A stretch of 64,000 nt of DNA from Rhizobiaceae bacterium (GCA_023953905.1 JAMLJA010000001.1:434001-498000); one strand, 5' to 3'. Positions 8,239 to 18,151 are shown, numbered from the stretch's first letter. Notes: generated by a model not told the origin, from the sequence alone. A program made the numbers and translations.

Positions 8239-9153
8239 TCACTGACCTGCGGCCTTCTCAGCCGCTACCAGCTTGCGAATGATATCGTAGTCGCTGTCCT
8301 TCATGGGCACGAACTTGGTGGAGTTGATGCCATCGAAGAAGGGCTTTGCGGCCGGATCTTCGTGCAGTGTCAGGAAGGCTTCGCGAATGGCTGCCTTGAG
8401 CGGCTCGCACAGATCGCTGCGATAGACCATTGGATCCTGCGGGATCACGTCGGACTGCCAAAGAACGCGATAGTCTTCCGTCTTTGCCAGTCCCCGGTCG
8501 ATGACATTGTCGAGGCGATGGGTGGCCACAAACGCGTCGTCAACGCGTCCTTCCTTTACCGCCAGTGCAGATTGATCATGTCCGCCAGTATAGACGACCT
8601 TGGAGAAATATTTCTCAAGCTCAGGACCGGTCCCGATCAGGTCGCCGAACACAACGCGCGGCAGCAGATTGCCGGACGTGCTGGCCGGATCGGCCAGGCC
8701 GACGACCGTGCCTTTCAGCGACTCGACGCTGTCGAACTTTGAGTCCGCCTTGACGACCAGCACCGCACGATAGCCCGGACCCTCTTCCTGGAAATGGCCC
8801 TTGGTCTTGGTGTAGGTCGCAAAAACCTCAAGTGCCGGGTCCTTTTCCTTAGCCAGAACGTAGGAATTTGGCCCGTGCACACCGATCTGCACCCAGCCAT
8901 TGACCATGCCTTCGATGACCGACGCATAGGATGTGGGCATGAAGAACTCGACGCTTTTGCCCGTCTTTTCCTTCAGCTTGTCGAGCAGCGGCTTGTAGAT
9001 ATCCAGTTCCTGCGTGGTCTCTTCCGTAGGGATGATGGAGAAGACCAGCGCAGACGGATCCTTGCACTCCTGCGCGATCGCTGCCGTGCCCGCATAGGCG
9101 ACGACGGCTCCGATCGTGGCGAGACCTGCGATTGAACGTTCAAGAAAAGTCAT
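8239..9153 (-). CDS. phnD: Phosphonate ABC transporter substrate-binding protein
   Basis: Periplasmic phosphonate-binding protein of about 304 residues. A signal peptide (about residues 1-27, ending in AAIAQE) is followed by the phosphate/phosphonate/phosphite binding fold. PhnD-like ligand motifs are visible: FSIIPTEETTQEL, TSYASVIEGM, GVHGPNSYV and DPASTSGNLLPRV. The ATG at 9153 has a GGGAGG ribosome site; the longer open frame to 9261 would hide the signal peptide. First gene of a phnD-C-E-E transport unit, 73 bases downstream of an iron alcohol dehydrogenase. Confidence 0.94.
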   Translation of the reverse strand: MTFLERSIAGLATIGAVVAYAGTAAIAQECKDPSALVFSIIPTEETTQELDIYKPLLDKLKEKTGKSVEFFMPTSYASVIEGMVNGWVQIGVHGPNSYVLAKEKDPALEVFATYTKTKGHFQEEGPGYRAVLVVKADSKFDSVESLKGTVVGLADPASTSGNLLPRVVFGDLIGTGPELEKYFSKVVYTGGHDQSALAVKEGRVDDAFVATHRLDNVIDRGLAKTEDYRVLWQSDVIPQDPMVYRSDLCEPLKAAIREAFLTLHEDPAAKPFFDGINSTKFVPMKDSDYDIIRKLVAAEKAAGQ

Positions 9154-9226
9154 ATGTTTTCCTCCCGGTGAATGATGAAGTGCCTTTCGCGTCCAACCTC
9201 CCGGACAACGAAACGACACGGTTTTG

Positions 9227-10354
9227 CTATGCGACGGCCATGCGTATTCCCTTTTGATCATTCGCCGCCGCGATTAAATTGTCTCGCGTGCCGATGAAAT
9301 TCTGACCGCGCTCGCCCTCGAATGCGAGGTCGATCAACGCGTGCCACTCCTGGTCTTCTATTCCATAAGACCGGTGAGAAGTGGCTACACCCAATCCTTC
9401 CAGAAATGCCCGCAACTGTTCCGAGGCTCCGGCCGCATCCGTGCCGAAGATCGCGCCAAGTCCCTCCGCACAGATACCGCCCTCGCCAGCGACGCTTCGA
9501 ATGACCATCGGCAGAGAGAACGAGCAGGCAATGCCATGAGGCACGCCATGACGCAGCGTTATCGGGTAGGACAAGGAATGCGCGATCGCCGTCTTGGTAT
9601 TGGAGAAAGCAAACCCTGCCATTGTGGCGGCCCGCGCCATGCGTTCGCGCAACTCACCATTGCGAAGGTCTTTCGCCAGATTCGGCAGCGTGGAGATCAC
9701 GCCTTTGGCGGCGGTGACCGCATGCGCCATGGATACGGGATTTGCGTTTCGGTTCCACAAACTCTCCAGCGAATGCGACAGCGCGTCGAGCCCGGTCTGG
9801 ATGGTAAGCTCGCGCGGCTTGCCGATCATCAGGTCCGGGTCAACGACCGAAAATTCGGGATAGAGACGTGGATGGGCAAGCGAGAACTTTACCCCGCCGG
9901 CGCTGTCCCACACAGTGCCCCAGCTGGTCACCTCACTGCCGGTGCCTGCTGTTGTCGGAACGGCGATCAGGGGCCAGGGATCAAGTGTTTCGGCACCCGT
10001 GCGTTTGCTGAGATAGGCGCGCATTGCTGCGAAATCGCCACGTGCTGCGGCGAAAACCTTGGCGGAATCGATAACCGACCCGCCACCCAGAGCGACGATG
10101 ACCTCCGGTTGCGTGTCGAGATCTGCAAAACGCGCAGTCTGGGGCTCAAGTGCCGCGATGTCTGGATTTGGCGCAATGTCGTCAATGACGAGCACGGGCT
10201 TGCCCGCTGCAGCCGCAAGCTCGTCGGCAAGCGCCCGGAAATATCCTTCGCCATAGGTCACGAGTGCGTAGTTGCGACCGCCGATTGCCTCGGGAAGGCT
10301 TGAAAAGCTGCCGCGACCGAAGCGAACATCAACGGGATTTCGATAGGACCACAC
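9227..10354 (-). CDS. Phosphonate-associated iron-containing alcohol dehydrogenase
   Basis: Group III (Fe-dependent) alcohol dehydrogenase of 375 residues. The nucleotide site GGGSVIDSAK is near residue 92, VPTTAGTGSEVTSW near 135, and metal ligands are present as Asp and His in GLDALSHSLE and two His in AIAHSLSYPITLRHGVPHG. Phosphonate clusters carry a recognised subfamily of this enzyme that interconverts phosphonoacetaldehyde and 2-hydroxyethylphosphonate. Here that activity would connect hydroxyethylphosphonate to PhnY. It starts at GTG with AGGAAA upstream, and is divergent from a LysR gene (94 bases). Confidence 0.85.
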   Translation of the reverse strand: MWSYRNPVDVRFGRGSFSSLPEAIGGRNYALVTYGEGYFRALADELAAAAGKPVLVIDDIAPNPDIAALEPQTARFADLDTQPEVIVALGGGSVIDSAKVFAAARGDFAAMRAYLSKRTGAETLDPWPLIAVPTTAGTGSEVTSWGTVWDSAGGVKFSLAHPRLYPEFSVVDPDLMIGKPRELTIQTGLDALSHSLESLWNRNANPVSMAHAVTAAKGVISTLPNLAKDLRNGELRERMARAATMAGFAFSNTKTAIAHSLSYPITLRHGVPHGIACSFSLPMVIRSVAGEGGICAEGLGAIFGTDAAGASEQLRAFLEGLGVATSHRSYGIEDQEWHALIDLAFEGERGQNFIGTRDNLIAAANDQKGIRMAVA

Positions 10355-10448
10355 GGCGCATTTCCTGTCTTCAATTTGCTAGGCAGGATCAGTCTTGCGC
10401 GGTGCCCATCCATTGACAAATACAAATCACTGACGATTATCATAGACT

Positions 10449-11309
10449 GTGGCTATAGTATTCACACACCTCCGGTCGTTTCATGCGGTCGCCGAAAACC
10501 ACGGCTTCACCGCTGCGGCCAACGCGTTGAACATCAGTCAACCCACCGTCACCACCCAGGTGAAGGAACTCGAGGACCGCTACGCCGTCGAACTTCTGAT
10601 CAGACGCGGCAGGCGGGTCGAGCTCACCGAAACAGGTGCCGCTCTGTTCGACATCAGCCGCCGGATCATGAGCCTGCATGAGGAAGCCGAGGAGTTGCTG
10701 CTGAGCAGCGGCAGGCTCACCACGGGTCAGCTCCGGCTGGCTGCGGTGGGGCCGTTCCACGCGACTGAGATGGTGGCGCGCTTCCTCGCGCAATATCCTT
10801 CGATCAAGGTCAGCATGCTGCTCGGCAATTCCGACCAGACCCTCCAGCGCATCCTTGATCTTGAATCTGACGTGGCGATCCTCGCGCATGCCATCGACGA
10901 TCCTCGTGTCTACACCCTGCCCTTCAGCACGCATGAGGTCGTCGTGTTCGTCAACGACGAGCATCCCTGGTATGCACGCGAGAGTGTGAAGATCGCGGAA
11001 CTCTCCACTCAGCCTTTGATCCTTCGCGAGACCGGCTCGACGACCCGGCGCGCGTTCGAACGCGCCGCGCAGGAAGCAGGTGTCGTCATCGATCCTCTTC
11101 TTGAGATCGGCAGCCGCGAGGGCGTCTGGAAAGCCGTCGAGCGAGGCCTCGGGATCGGCGTGGTCGCCGACTTCGAATTCGTCCCGCATCCGCGACTGAA
11201 AACAATCCGCATCGCCGATGTCGAGGTGCGCACGGAATATCGGCTCGCCTGCCTCCTGGAGCGCCGTCATTCCCCCAAGATTGAAGCGTTTATAGGCTCG
11301 GTTTTGTAG
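10449..11309 (+). CDS. LysR-family regulator of phosphonate genes (first copy)
   Basis: LysR-type transcriptional regulator of 286 residues. Winged helix-turn-helix at residues 5-65 (LRSFHAVAENHGFTAAANALNISQPTVTTQVKEL), then a two-lobed effector domain. Starts with GTG. It is divergent from the Fe-alcohol dehydrogenase/phnDCE unit and its 3' end overlaps the opposite-strand LysR gene by 20 bases. Position suggests control of the transport unit by a phosphonate inducer. It is related to, but clearly distinct from, the second LysR protein. Confidence 0.92.
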   Translation: MAIVFTHLRSFHAVAENHGFTAAANALNISQPTVTTQVKELEDRYAVELLIRRGRRVELTETGAALFDISRRIMSLHEEAEELLLSSGRLTTGQLRLAAVGPFHATEMVARFLAQYPSIKVSMLLGNSDQTLQRILDLESDVAILAHAIDDPRVYTLPFSTHEVVVFVNDEHPWYARESVKIAELSTQPLILRETGSTTRRAFERAAQEAGVVIDPLLEIGSREGVWKAVERGLGIGVVADFEFVPHPRLKTIRIADVEVRTEYRLACLLERRHSPKIEAFIGSVL

Positions 11310-12192
11310 CTGACCCGCCCTGCTCTGCGGATGCAAATTCGCTCGCAACGCTCCAGAAGGCGCGCACGAGTTTGCCGCCCGAGCGTTCGCGCAGACAGAT
11401 AAGGGCCTCATCCATCAGCATTTCCGGCGCATCGATGGCGATCGGGACCAGTCCATGATCCTTGCCGAACTCTGCTGAGGAAACGAAACCGACGCCACCG
11501 CCTGACGATACGATCTCCCTCACCGCCTCCCGGCCTTCCGCTTCGATGGCCGGGCGCAAGACCACATCTTGCGTCGCAGCCATTGCTTCCAGCTTCTGGC
11601 GCGTCTTGGAGCCACGCTCACGCATGATAAGTGGATGCTCTGCCAGTTCGGCAAAGCTCATCTTTTGCCGCGATGCGAGCGGATGCCCGCTGGCCACAAA
11701 CGCGATGATCGGCGTGGAGTTGAGCTTGAGCATGTCGAATTCGCGGCCTTGCGGGACTTCACCGAGCACCCCGATATCCGCGTCATAGGAAAACAGGCTT
11801 CCAATCACCGTTTCCGTATTGCCCGACCGAACGGAAATCTGAATGTCGGGATACCGCTCCCGAAATCTCCCCAGAATGTGCAGGAGGTGGTGGGCGGCGT
11901 CCGCAACGATGCGAAGCGTGCCGGAACGCAGTGCTCGAGATTCAGACAGCAGTTCGAGCGCGCGTTGTTCTGTATCGAACATCCGATGGGTTATTTCGAG
12001 CAGCTGCTGGCCAAAACTGGTCAGCGTCACCTGCTTCTTATGGCGATTGAAGAGGAGGACGTCATATTCCTCCTCGAGCTTCCTCACCTGATCGGAGATC
12101 GCCGGCTGCGTCAGAAACAACGCTTCCGCCGCGCGTGAGAAACCACCTGATATCGCGACATAGTGAAATGCGCGCAGCTGAACATAACGCAA
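11290..12192 (-). CDS. LysR-family regulator of phosphonate genes (second copy)
   Basis: LysR-type regulator of 300 residues; helix-turn-helix at about 5-65 (LRAFHYVAISGGFSRAAEALFLTQPAISDQVRKLEEEY) and an effector-binding domain. It is tail-to-tail with the first LysR gene (20-base overlap) and divergent from the Na/Pi transporter, upstream of phnWAY. AEP-responsive LysR regulators are known for phnWAY-type operons, so this is the better candidate for control of the catabolic genes; inferred from position. Confidence 0.92.
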   Translation of the reverse strand: MRYVQLRAFHYVAISGGFSRAAEALFLTQPAISDQVRKLEEEYDVLLFNRHKKQVTLTSFGQQLLEITHRMFDTEQRALELLSESRALRSGTLRIVADAAHHLLHILGRFRERYPDIQISVRSGNTETVIGSLFSYDADIGVLGEVPQGREFDMLKLNSTPIIAFVASGHPLASRQKMSFAELAEHPLIMRERGSKTRQKLEAMAATQDVVLRPAIEAEGREAVREIVSSGGGVGFVSSAEFGKDHGLVPIAIDAPEMLMDEALICLRERSGGKLVRAFWSVASEFASAEQGGSATKPSL

Positions 12193-12235
12193 AAGGCCCG
12201 ACCCTCCATAGGTTCAGTCGATGAATTTATAGAAA

Positions 12236-12250
12236 CTAACGAATTGACTT
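12236..12250. promoter_or_regulatory. Weak copy of the phnW/phnA upstream motif
   Basis: CTAACGAATTGACT matches about 10 of 14 positions of the motif shared by the phnW (14008) and phnA (15316) upstream regions. It lies between the second LysR gene and the divergent Na/Pi gene, where such a regulator would be expected to bind. Low confidence. Confidence 0.3.
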
Positions 12251-12313
12251 ATGTAAAGGCGAAAGTGACCCTGCACGCTCCTGTCATGCGTCCATCGAAC
12301 GGGGCGACGATTC

Positions 12314-13981
12314 ATGCACTTCTCTCTCATCCTGCTTCATCTTGCCGGCGCGACCATGCTGCTTCTTTATGCGGTGCATATGGTCCGCACGGGCATGGAG
12401 CGCGCCCACGGCACAGCCCTTCGCAGGGTGCTCGGCGGGGCCAAGCGCGGTCAGGTCAAGGCGGCGGGCGGCGGGGCTGCGATCGCGATCATGCTGCAGA
12501 GTTCGACAGCGGTCGCCATGCTTGCCTGCGGCTTTGCGGCGAGCGGCGTGCTGGCGCTGCCGGTAGGTCTTTCTCTGCTTCTCGGCGCCGATCTCGGCTC
12601 GGCCATCGTCGTCCGCATTCTCTCATTCGATCTCGCCTGGCTTGTCCCGGTCTGCCTCTTTGCCGGTGGCGTGATGTTTCTCAAACTGCCGGGCCACAAG
12701 ACCCGCGAGACGGGGCGGATGGTGCTCGGCATTGGTTTCGTGCTGCTCTCCTTGAAGCTCATCGGCGAAGCGACCCACCCCCTGCGCGAGAGCGCGATGC
12801 TGCCGGGCATTTCCAGCTACCTCGCGGACGACTATTTCACCGCCTTCCTGATCGGCGCGGGTTTTACCTGGTTGGTGCATTCGAGTGTTGCAGCAATTCT
12901 CATGGTCGCCGCCTTTGCCGGGCAAGGGCTGTTGCCTTTGGAAGCGGGCGTGCCGCTCGTGCTCGGCGCAAATCTGGGCGGCGGACTCATCGCATTCTGG
13001 CTGTCGCGCGGCATGACGCGGGCCGCACAGCGCATTCCGCTCGGCAATCTCCTGTTTCGCGCAACAGGCGCTGTCGGCGCGCTCGCCGTACTCGAAGCCT
13101 TCGATCTGCCGGTCGACTTGCTGGCCGCAGACCATGGTGCAGCCCTCGTCAACCTTCATCTCGCCTTCAATGCATGTCTGTTGGCTTTTTGCCTTCCGTT
13201 TGCGGGGGCAATGGCGCGGCTGACGGAGGCGATGCTGCCGGAGCCGACAAATGGCGGCAGCGAAGACAATCCCCTCGGCAACAGAACCACTGCGCTCGAT
13301 CGCGCGGTGATCGGCCGGCCGACGCTCGCCCTGGCCAGTGCGACCCGCGAGCTTCTGCGCATGGGGGAAATGGTGGAAATCATGGTGCGGCCCGTGATGG
13401 AGCTCTTCGCCGACGGAACCCATGAGCAGATCAACCGGCTGTGCAAGCTGGACGAGGAGGTGAACCGCGCCCACCGAGAGATCAAGCTCTACCTTGCCGA
13501 AGTGAACCGTGGCCATATGAGTTCCGAGGAAGCGCGCAAGAGCATCGAACTCACGGACTTCGCCATCAATCTCGAACATGCCGGTGACATCGTTGCCAAG
13601 AACCTCTTGGTGCTCGCGCAGGAGCGTCTGAACAGAAACCTGCGTTTCTCCGTCGAAGGGTGGTCGGAACTGAACGAGTTGCACGAGCGGCTTGTGGAAA
13701 ACATGCATTTGGCGCTCAACGTGCTGGTCTCCAACGATCTACCTTCGGCGCGGCAGCTCGTTGTCGAGAAGGAGCGCATGCGGGCACTGGAGCGGCGCAG
13801 CCATGACCGGCACCTGATGCGCCTTCGAACCGGAACGCCTGAAAGCATCGAGACAAGCGACATGCATCTGGAGGTCGCGCGCGCGCTCAAGGAAATCAAC
13901 TCGCTGCTCGTCACCGTTGCGTATCCGCTACTCACGGAAAGCGGCGATCTACTGCAAAGCCGCCTCACCAAGGCCTCATGA
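12314..13981 (+). CDS. Na/Pi cotransporter family protein with PhoU-like C-terminal domain
   Basis: Membrane phosphate carrier of 555 residues. The N-terminal two-thirds contains two inverted PNaS repeats with the QSSTA(V)AML and VHSSVAAILM signatures (near residues 61 and 195). The last 220 residues are soluble, helical and PhoU-like (for example ELTDFAINLEHAGDIVAKNLL). E. coli YjbB, of the same architecture, exports phosphate. In a pathway that releases phosphate when phosphonate serves as carbon or nitrogen source, efflux is a plausible role. It is divergent from a LysR gene and upstream of phnW. Confidence 0.88.
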   Translation: MHFSLILLHLAGATMLLLYAVHMVRTGMERAHGTALRRVLGGAKRGQVKAAGGGAAIAIMLQSSTAVAMLACGFAASGVLALPVGLSLLLGADLGSAIVVRILSFDLAWLVPVCLFAGGVMFLKLPGHKTRETGRMVLGIGFVLLSLKLIGEATHPLRESAMLPGISSYLADDYFTAFLIGAGFTWLVHSSVAAILMVAAFAGQGLLPLEAGVPLVLGANLGGGLIAFWLSRGMTRAAQRIPLGNLLFRATGAVGALAVLEAFDLPVDLLAADHGAALVNLHLAFNACLLAFCLPFAGAMARLTEAMLPEPTNGGSEDNPLGNRTTALDRAVIGRPTLALASATRELLRMGEMVEIMVRPVMELFADGTHEQINRLCKLDEEVNRAHREIKLYLAEVNRGHMSSEEARKSIELTDFAINLEHAGDIVAKNLLVLAQERLNRNLRFSVEGWSELNELHERLVENMHLALNVLVSNDLPSARQLVVEKERMRALERRSHDRHLMRLRTGTPESIETSDMHLEVARALKEINSLLVTVAYPLLTESGDLLQSRLTKAS

Positions 13982-14007
13982 TCGTTCTATCTTATGCTTC
14001 GATCTAA

Positions 14008-14022
14008 AATAACGATTTTGCA
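14008..14022. promoter_or_regulatory. Shared upstream motif, phnW copy
   Basis: AATAACGATTTTGCA, 59 bases upstream of the phnW start. It matches 14 of 15 bases with the site at 15316-15330 upstream of phnA. Candidate binding site of one of the two local LysR regulators. Confidence 0.5.
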
Positions 14023-14080
14023 GATACATTGAATTGGCCCACAGTGCGATCGCATCAAGCGGTCACCCGGAGGAATAACC

Positions 14081-15283
14081 ATGAGGGCCACAACCGGCAC
14101 AGTTACAACTGGCGGGTTCGAAACACCGGCAAAGGGCGAGCCCTATCTGTTGACCCCCGGTCCGCTGACGACGTCCTTTGCTGTTAAGCAGGCGATGCTG
14201 CGCGATTGGGGCTCATGGGATGGGGATTTCCGCGCCATGACCGCCGACATGCGGCGCAGGCTGCTTGCACTCACCGGCGATACGCGTGGCGAATTCGACT
14301 GCGTGCCCATGCAGGGCAGTGGATCCTTCTGCGTGGAGGCGATGCTCGGCTCATTCGTGCCGCGCGACGGGAAGCTCCTGGTGCTGGCAAACGGCGCTTA
14401 CGGTTTGCGCGCGGCATCGACGATGCAATACCTGAACCGGGCATATACATTGATCGACAAGGGCGACTATCTTCCCCCGCGCGGAGATGAAGTGGCTGCA
14501 GCGCTCGATGCCGATCGATCAATAACCCATGTCATCGCCATTCATTGCGAAACGAGTTCCGGCATTCTCAATCCGGTGGCCGAGATCTCGCAGGCCGTCT
14601 ACGCTAAGGGACGGAAGCTTTTGGTCGATTCGATGAGCGCGTTCGGTGCCGTCGCACTGGACGTCAACGAGATCCGGTACGAGGCAATGGTCTCGTCGGC
14701 CAACAAGTGCATCGAAGGCGTGCCGGGCTTCGGTTTTGTCATTGCCAAGAAGTCTGAACTCGAAGCCGCCAAGGGGCGTAGCCATTCGCTGTCGCTGGAC
14801 GTCCATGCGCAATGGGCGACAATGGAGAAGACCGGCCAATGGCGTTTTACCCCGCCAACCCATGTTGTCGCCGCCTTCCTTGAGGCGCTCCGGATGCATG
14901 AGGCCGAAGGTGGCGTCGAGGCGCGCGGTGCGCGCTATCGCAGGAACCGCGACGTCATGGTCGAGGGCATGCGTGGGCTTGGATTTGAAACGCTGCTCTC
15001 CGAACGCTGGCTGTCGCCAATCATCGTCACCTTCTTCTGCCCCGCGGACGAGAACTTCGTGTTTGAGCGCTTTTACGAACTGATGAAGGAAAAGGGCTTC
15101 ATCATCTATCCCGGCAAGCTGACTGCTGTGGAGTCTTTCCGCATCGGCTGCATCGGGCGAATGGATGAGCATGTCATGCGCCGCGTCGTTCAGGCCGCCA
15201 AGGAATCCCTGGCGCAAATGGATGTCAAGGATGCTGCACCGCCACGCGCCGCGCTGGCAGAACGCGCCAAGCTCGCCGCCTAA
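14081..15283 (+). CDS. phnW: 2-aminoethylphosphonate--pyruvate transaminase
   Basis: PLP-dependent class V aminotransferase of 400 residues that converts AEP and pyruvate to phosphonoacetaldehyde and alanine. The N-terminal [10 protein letters not shown] motif (near 23) and the phosphate-handling RDWGSWD are present. The cofactor region reads VDSMSAFGA, and the Schiff-base lysine is in [15 protein letters not shown] near residue 208. GAGG lies about 8 bases upstream of the ATG. It opens the phnW-phnA-phnY set, the hydrolytic AEP route described in Sinorhizobium meliloti. No phnX is present, consistent with the PhnY/PhnA branch. Confidence 0.96.
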   Translation: MRATTGTVTTGGFETPAKGEPYLLTPGPLTTSFAVKQAMLRDWGSWDGDFRAMTADMRRRLLALTGDTRGEFDCVPMQGSGSFCVEAMLGSFVPRDGKLLVLANGAYGLRAASTMQYLNRAYTLIDKGDYLPPRGDEVAAALDADRSITHVIAIHCETSSGILNPVAEISQAVYAKGRKLLVDSMSAFGAVALDVNEIRYEAMVSSANKCIEGVPGFGFVIAKKSELEAAKGRSHSLSLDVHAQWATMEKTGQWRFTPPTHVVAAFLEALRMHEAEGGVEARGARYRRNRDVMVEGMRGLGFETLLSERWLSPIIVTFFCPADENFVFERFYELMKEKGFIIYPGKLTAVESFRIGCIGRMDEHVMRRVVQAAKESLAQMDVKDAAPPRAALAERAKLAA

Positions 15284-15315
15284 ACCTATAGACCAGACCT
15301 ATCGAACGAATTCAG

Positions 15316-15330
15316 AATAACGATTTGGCA
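15316..15330. promoter_or_regulatory. Shared upstream motif, phnA copy
   Basis: AATAACGATTTGGCA lies 80 bases upstream of phnA, in the 127-base gap after phnW, and nearly repeats the phnW upstream site. It suggests that phnA has its own regulated promoter. Confidence 0.5.
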
Positions 15331-15410
15331 AATGGATCACAGTGATCCAAAGATGCCATGACAATCAGGAATATACTGGCGGAACGCCAGGCGAAGCAGG
15401 GAAAACTACG

Positions 15411-16664
15411 ATGAACCAGATGTCCCCCGTCACGGTGTCCGCCAATGGACGCAATTATGCCTGGCCACGCGTACCTGCGATCGCGATCTGCCTCGACGGC
15501 TGTGAACCGGCCTATCTCGACGAAGCCATCAAGGCCGGGCTGATGCCGGCCTTGGAAAAGATCATGGCGAAAGGTACTGTTCGCACCGCTCATAGCGTGA
15601 TCCCGAGCTTCACCAATCCAAACAATCTGTCGATCGCGACAGGCCGTCCGCCGGCCGTGCATGGCATCTGTGGAAACTACCTCTACAACCCGGAAACGGG
15701 CGAGGAAGTCATGATGAACGACCCGAAGTTTCTGCGGGCGCCCACCGTATTCAAGGCCTTCTATGACGCGGGCGCACGGGTTGCCGTTGTCACCGCGAAG
15801 GACAAGCTACGCGCCCTGCTCGGCCACGGTCTGGCCTATGACGAAGACCGCGCGATCTGCTTCTCTTCGGAAAAGTCGGACACCACGACCAAGGCCGAAA
15901 ATGGCATCGACAATGCTTCCAAGTGGCTCGGACGCCCGGTCCCAGAGGTGTATTCCGCCGAACTGTCCGAGTTCGTCTTTGCTGCGGGCGTCAAGCTCCT
16001 GAAAGAGTGGAAGCCGGACGTCATGTACCTGACCACGACCGACTATGTGCAGCACAAATATGCTCCGGGCGTGAAGCAGGCCAACGACTTCTACGAAATG
16101 TTCGACAAATATCTGGCCGAACTTGACGCGCTTGGCGCAGCAATCGTGGTCACGGCCGACCATGGCATGAAGCCGAAGCACAAGGCGGACGGGTCTCCTG
16201 ACGTCGTCTACGCCCAGGATCTGCTGGACGAATGGCTGGGCAAGGATGTGGGCCGCGTCATTCTTCCCATCACCGATCCCTATGTCGTGCATCACGGCGC
16301 TCTGGGCTCCTTCGCGACAGCATACCTTCCAAAGGACGCCGATCGCGCCGACATCATGCGCAGGCTGGCGGAGATCGAAGGCATCGACGTCGTCCTGAAC
16401 CGCGAAGACGCCTGCGCGCGCTTCGAACTGCCCGCCGATCGCATCGGCGATATCGTGATGATCTCCACTGAGCAGAAGACGATCGGCACAAGCGAGCATC
16501 GCCATGATCTGGCCGCTCTCAACGAACCGCTTCGTTCGCACGGCGGACTGACTGAGCAGGCCGTGCCGTTCATCACCAATCGTGTTCTTCCCGACCAGCC
16601 GGACGCGCCGACGCTGCGCAATTTCGACGCCTTCTACTACGCAGCCATGGCTGCTGCACAATAA
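15411..16664 (+). CDS. phnA: Phosphonoacetate hydrolase
   Basis: Alkaline-phosphatase-superfamily zinc hydrolase of 417 residues that cleaves phosphonoacetate to acetate and phosphate. Metal and nucleophile positions can be followed: Asp in ICLDGCEP, the Thr nucleophile in PSFTNPNNLSIATGRPP, Asp/His in YLTTTDYVQHKYAPG, Asp-His in VVTADHGMK, and His in LRSHGGLTEQ. The ATG at 15411 has an AGCAGGGA ribosome site; the frame is open from 15342 but that extension lacks conserved sequence. Followed after 22 bases by phnY. Cytoplasmic, no signal peptide. Confidence 0.95.
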   Translation: MNQMSPVTVSANGRNYAWPRVPAIAICLDGCEPAYLDEAIKAGLMPALEKIMAKGTVRTAHSVIPSFTNPNNLSIATGRPPAVHGICGNYLYNPETGEEVMMNDPKFLRAPTVFKAFYDAGARVAVVTAKDKLRALLGHGLAYDEDRAICFSSEKSDTTTKAENGIDNASKWLGRPVPEVYSAELSEFVFAAGVKLLKEWKPDVMYLTTTDYVQHKYAPGVKQANDFYEMFDKYLAELDALGAAIVVTADHGMKPKHKADGSPDVVYAQDLLDEWLGKDVGRVILPITDPYVVHHGALGSFATAYLPKDADRADIMRRLAEIEGIDVVLNREDACARFELPADRIGDIVMISTEQKTIGTSEHRHDLAALNEPLRSHGGLTEQAVPFITNRVLPDQPDAPTLRNFDAFYYAAMAAAQ

Positions 16665-16686
16665 GGCCGATGGGAGGTAGATCGCG

Positions 16687-18141
16687 ATGACCAAGGCTGA
16701 AACATCCATCAACGTCCGCCACGAGCCGATGCGGATTGCGGGCAAGAAGGTCGATGCCGACGGTGTCGTCGAGGTCCGCTACCCCTGGAACGACACGGTG
16801 GTCGGAACAGTACCCGCGGGCGGCGCCGAAGATGCGCGGCGCGCCTTTGAGATCGCCGCGGCCTACAAGCCGAAGCTGACGCGTTACGACCGGCAGAAAA
16901 TCCTGCTCAAGACGGCCGAAACGCTGAATTCGCGCAAGGAGGAAATCTCCGATCTCGTCACGCTGGAGCTGGGAATTTCAAAGCAGGACTCGCTCTATGA
17001 GGTCGGCCGCGCGTTCGACGTGTTCACGCTGGCAGGCCAGATGTGCATCCACGACGATGGCGAGATTTTCTCCTGCGATCTCACCCCGCATGGAAAACAG
17101 CGCAAGATTTTCACCACGCGCGAACCGCTCAACGCGATTTCGGCCATCACGCCGTTCAATCACCCTCTGAACATGGTCTCGCACAAGATTGCTCCCGCAA
17201 TCGCGACCAATGGCTGCGTGGTCGTCAAGCCGACAGAACTCACGCCGATGACGGCCCTCGTGCTTGCCGACATCCTGTATGAGGCGGGTCTGCCGCCGGA
17301 AATGCTCTCCGTCGTCACGGGTTGGCCCAAGGACATCGGCGACGAAATGATCACCAATCCGAATATCGATCTGATCACATTCACCGGCGGTGTCCCGGTC
17401 GGCAAGATGATCGCGTCGAAAGCCGGCTACAAGCGCCAGGTGCTCGAGCTGGGCGGGAACGATCCGCTTATCATTCTCAACGATTTGTCCGACGACGACC
17501 TCGCCAGGGCGGCCGACCTCGCGGTGGCGGGCGCCACGAAGAATTCGGGCCAGCGCTGCACCGCCGTCAAGCGCATCCTCGTCCAGGAGCGCGTGGCCGA
17601 TCGCTTCGTGCCGATGGTGCTGGAACGGGCTAAGAAGCTGCGCTTCGGCGACCCGATGGATCGTTCGGTGGACCTCGGAACCGTCGTGCACGAGCGCGCC
17701 GCAAAAATGTTCGAGGACCGGGTCCACATGGCTGCCGAGGCTGGCGCTGAGATTCTCTACAATCCCGGCCGCCAGGGCGCGCTGCTGCCTCCCATCGTCG
17801 TGGATCGCGTGCCTCATGAATCCGAACTGGTAATGGAAGAGACCTTCGGGCCGATCGTCCCGATCATCCGTGCGCCCGATGATGACGACGCGTTGATCGC
17901 CTTGTCAAACTCGACGGCATTCGGGCTTTCCTCGGGTGTGTGCACCAACGATTTCCGGCGCATGCAGAAATACATTGCCGGTCTTCACGTCGGCACGGTC
18001 AACATCTGGGAAGTGCCTGGCTACCGCATCGAGATGAGCCCGTTCGGAGGCATCAAGGACAGCGGAAACGGCTACAAGGAAGGCATCATCGAGGCGATGA
18101 AGAGCTTTACCAACGTCAAGACATTCTCCCTGCCCTGGTGA
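16687..18141 (+). CDS. phnY: Phosphonoacetaldehyde dehydrogenase
   Basis: NAD-dependent aldehyde dehydrogenase of 484 residues producing phosphonoacetate. Landmarks are [17 protein letters not shown] (near 156), [11 protein letters not shown], the catalytic Glu in [10 protein letters not shown] (near 256) and the catalytic Cys in [12 protein letters not shown] (near 290). GGGAGG lies about 9 bases before the ATG. Between phnA and a FAD oxidoreductase (10 bases downstream), which makes phosphonoacetaldehyde the clear substrate choice among aldehyde dehydrogenases. Confidence 0.94.
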   Translation: MTKAETSINVRHEPMRIAGKKVDADGVVEVRYPWNDTVVGTVPAGGAEDARRAFEIAAAYKPKLTRYDRQKILLKTAETLNSRKEEISDLVTLELGISKQDSLYEVGRAFDVFTLAGQMCIHDDGEIFSCDLTPHGKQRKIFTTREPLNAISAITPFNHPLNMVSHKIAPAIATNGCVVVKPTELTPMTALVLADILYEAGLPPEMLSVVTGWPKDIGDEMITNPNIDLITFTGGVPVGKMIASKAGYKRQVLELGGNDPLIILNDLSDDDLARAADLAVAGATKNSGQRCTAVKRILVQERVADRFVPMVLERAKKLRFGDPMDRSVDLGTVVHERAAKMFEDRVHMAAEAGAEILYNPGRQGALLPPIVVDRVPHESELVMEETFGPIVPIIRAPDDDDALIALSNSTAFGLSSGVCTNDFRRMQKYIAGLHVGTVNIWEVPGYRIEMSPFGGIKDSGNGYKEGIIEAMKSFTNVKTFSLPW

Positions 18142-18151
18142 AATCTGCGAC

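Noticed and set aside
12281..12287. Pho box upstream of the Na/Pi gene
   Set aside because: Only one CTGTCAT half-site is present; the second half and the 11-base period do not fit.
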